Source: Anaerolineae bacterium (GTDB taxonomy: Bacteria > Chloroflexota > Anaerolineae > B4-G1). Taken from it: a stretch of DNA of 6,222 bases. Positions 5,983-6,222 of the stretch are shown here, piece after piece (position 1 is the first letter of the stretch; each line of letters opens with the position of its first letter). The stretch lies in NCBI GenBank assembly GCA_027079895.1, contig JALWUZ010000294.1, positions 1 through 6,222 of the forward strand, read 5' to 3'. The notes below the pieces were generated by a model, which was given only the letters and a program-made list of their open reading frames with translations, had not been told where the DNA came from and searched no databases. Made by a program: the position numbers and the translations under genes.

Positions 5983-6013
5983 GGGTAGGCGATGGCACTG
6001 CCATCGCCTACCC
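5983..6013. repeat. perfect 15-bp inverted repeat (strong palindrome)
   Basis: GGGTAGGCGATGGCA (5983-5997) and its exact complement (5999-6013) are separated by a single base, so the 31-base stretch reads almost identically on both strands. As RNA it would form a 14-bp stem with a three-base loop. No T tract follows on either strand, so a standard terminator is unlikely. A dispersed palindromic repeat (REP-like), a bidirectional transcription barrier, or a protein-binding site are the main alternatives. It lies 44 bases upstream of the atpA -35 box and 9 bases after the stop of the open frame at 6022-6222. Confidence 0.8.
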
Positions 6014-6027
6014 AGCGTCCTTCAACA

Positions 6028-6038
6028 GCGCGGGGCGT
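6028..6038. repeat. 11-base direct repeat, copy 2 (copy 1 at 5946-5956)
   Basis: An exact second copy of GCGCGGGGCGT, on the right side of the palindrome at 5983-6013. See copy 1 for interpretation. Confidence 0.3.
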
Positions 6039-6046
6039 TCTGACGG

Positions 6047-6075
6047 TTGGCCTGTCCTGTGGGCCGTAGTATAAT
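6047..6075 (+). promoter_or_regulatory. possible rightward promoter with consensus TATAAT
   Basis: TATAAT (6070-6075) is a perfect -10 hexamer. TTGGCC (6047-6052; 4 of 6 to TTGACA) lies 17 bases upstream of it. It would drive a rightward transcript starting near 6082, divergent from atpA, towards a gene or RNA beyond the window. The same AT-rich spot also reads TATTAT and TATACT on the minus strand, without a good -35, so direction is not certain. Confidence 0.3.
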
Positions 6076-6189
6076 ATCGCCATCCGAGTTCAATCCAGAC
6101 ATGCGGTAAAAAGTCAAGTCGCACTTTGACATCGGAATAGACTCAACTTGGCCATCGGGAACGGCAGGAGCAGCACCTACAGATCCCAA

Positions 6190-6211
6190 CAGGAAACGCC
6201 ACTTTTTCCTG
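6190..6211. repeat. short inverted repeat near the right edge
   Basis: CAGGAAA (6190-6196) and TTTCCTG (6205-6211) are exact inverted copies with an eight-base loop. On the plus strand the right arm begins within a run of five T. It may be a small hairpin in an untranslated RNA or a binding site; little more can be said this close to the edge. Confidence 0.3.
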
Positions 6212-6222
6212 CGGCGGTTACG

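Larger units (their letters stand above)
5822..6222. other. intergenic region upstream of atpA, 401 bases without a convincing gene
   Basis: From the atpA side the region holds a 5'-leader hairpin, a minus-strand promoter, a short TGACG inverted repeat, a perfect 15-bp inverted repeat flanked by an 11-base direct repeat, a TATAAT box, and a lower-GC tail with a small inverted repeat and a minus-strand frame open to the edge. No frame encodes anything resembling atpH, atpF or any other family known to me. Confidence 0.75.
6022..6222 (-). other. minus-strand frame open from the right edge to a TGA, doubtful 3' end of a gene
   Basis: Reading from 6222 leftwards, 66 codons run without a stop to TGA at 6024-6022. 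The translation starts RNRRRKKWRFLLGSVGAAP and ends NRQNAPRC. It could be the C-terminus of a gene lying mostly outside the window. Against this, the third codon positions are only about half G or C, the sequence matches no family I know, and it carries a TATAAT-like box within it. It could equally be noncoding DNA, or a decayed remnant. Confidence 0.2.

Noticed and set aside
5814..6083. 89-codon minus-strand frame upstream of atpA, considered as a small gene or an atpH remnant
   Set aside because: It runs straight through the palindrome and the promoter, has no resemblance to delta or any other family, and its start lies in the TATAAT region without a clear ribosome binding site.
5822..6222. 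Search for CRISPR repeats, tRNA or transposase fragments in the noncoding region
   Set aside because: No regularly spaced repeats, cloverleaf sequence or recognisable transposase residues are visible; only the palindrome and a two-copy 11-base repeat are present.

Overview
The window is a leftward-reading (minus-strand) bacterial gene cluster. Read 5'->3' on the minus strand it contains a promoter, then atpA (alpha), atpG (gamma), atpD (beta) and atpC (epsilon) of the F1 sector of the F-type ATP synthase, then mreB (the actin-like rod-shape protein), then the first 113 codons of an unrecognised membrane protein that runs off the left edge. The five complete genes are intact, with 14 to 50 bases between neighbours, and read as one operon. 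atpG, atpD and atpC each begin with GTG behind a strong Shine-Dalgarno sequence.

The right-hand 400 bases (5822-6222) carry no convincing gene. They hold a good sigma-70-type promoter for atpA (TGGACA, 17 bases, TATCAT), a 5'-leader hairpin, a perfect 15-bp inverted repeat, a short direct repeat flanking it, and a lower-GC tail (about 52% GC by hand count over 6061-6222) with a TATAAT box and a 66-codon minus-strand frame open to the edge. The coding region looks clearly richer in GC.

The genes make the catalytic head and central stalk of the rotary ATP synthase: alpha3-beta3 hexamer, gamma rotor shaft and epsilon brake. The membrane rotor and stator parts (a, c, b) and the delta subunit, which usually precede alpha in the same operon, are absent immediately upstream and must be encoded elsewhere. 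Thus this is a split atp locus, with F1 expressed from its own promoter. mreB follows epsilon after only 21 bases, so cell-shape and energy genes are probably co-transcribed. Two adjacent hairpins sit between mreB and the last gene and may reduce read-through.

Organism: a GC-rich bacterium, rod-shaped or elongated judging by mreB. Alpha and beta are full-length and typical bacterial F-type. An unusual run of substitutions at conserved positions and the epsilon-mreB junction make me lean towards Chloroflexota, but this is a guess from memory and not shown by the sequence. Most of the window is housekeeping. I see no defence system, mobile-element gene, CRISPR array, tRNA or rRNA. The points worth a second look are the split operon, the mreB linkage, the noncoding structures, and a few substitutions and a basic tail in the F1 subunits.
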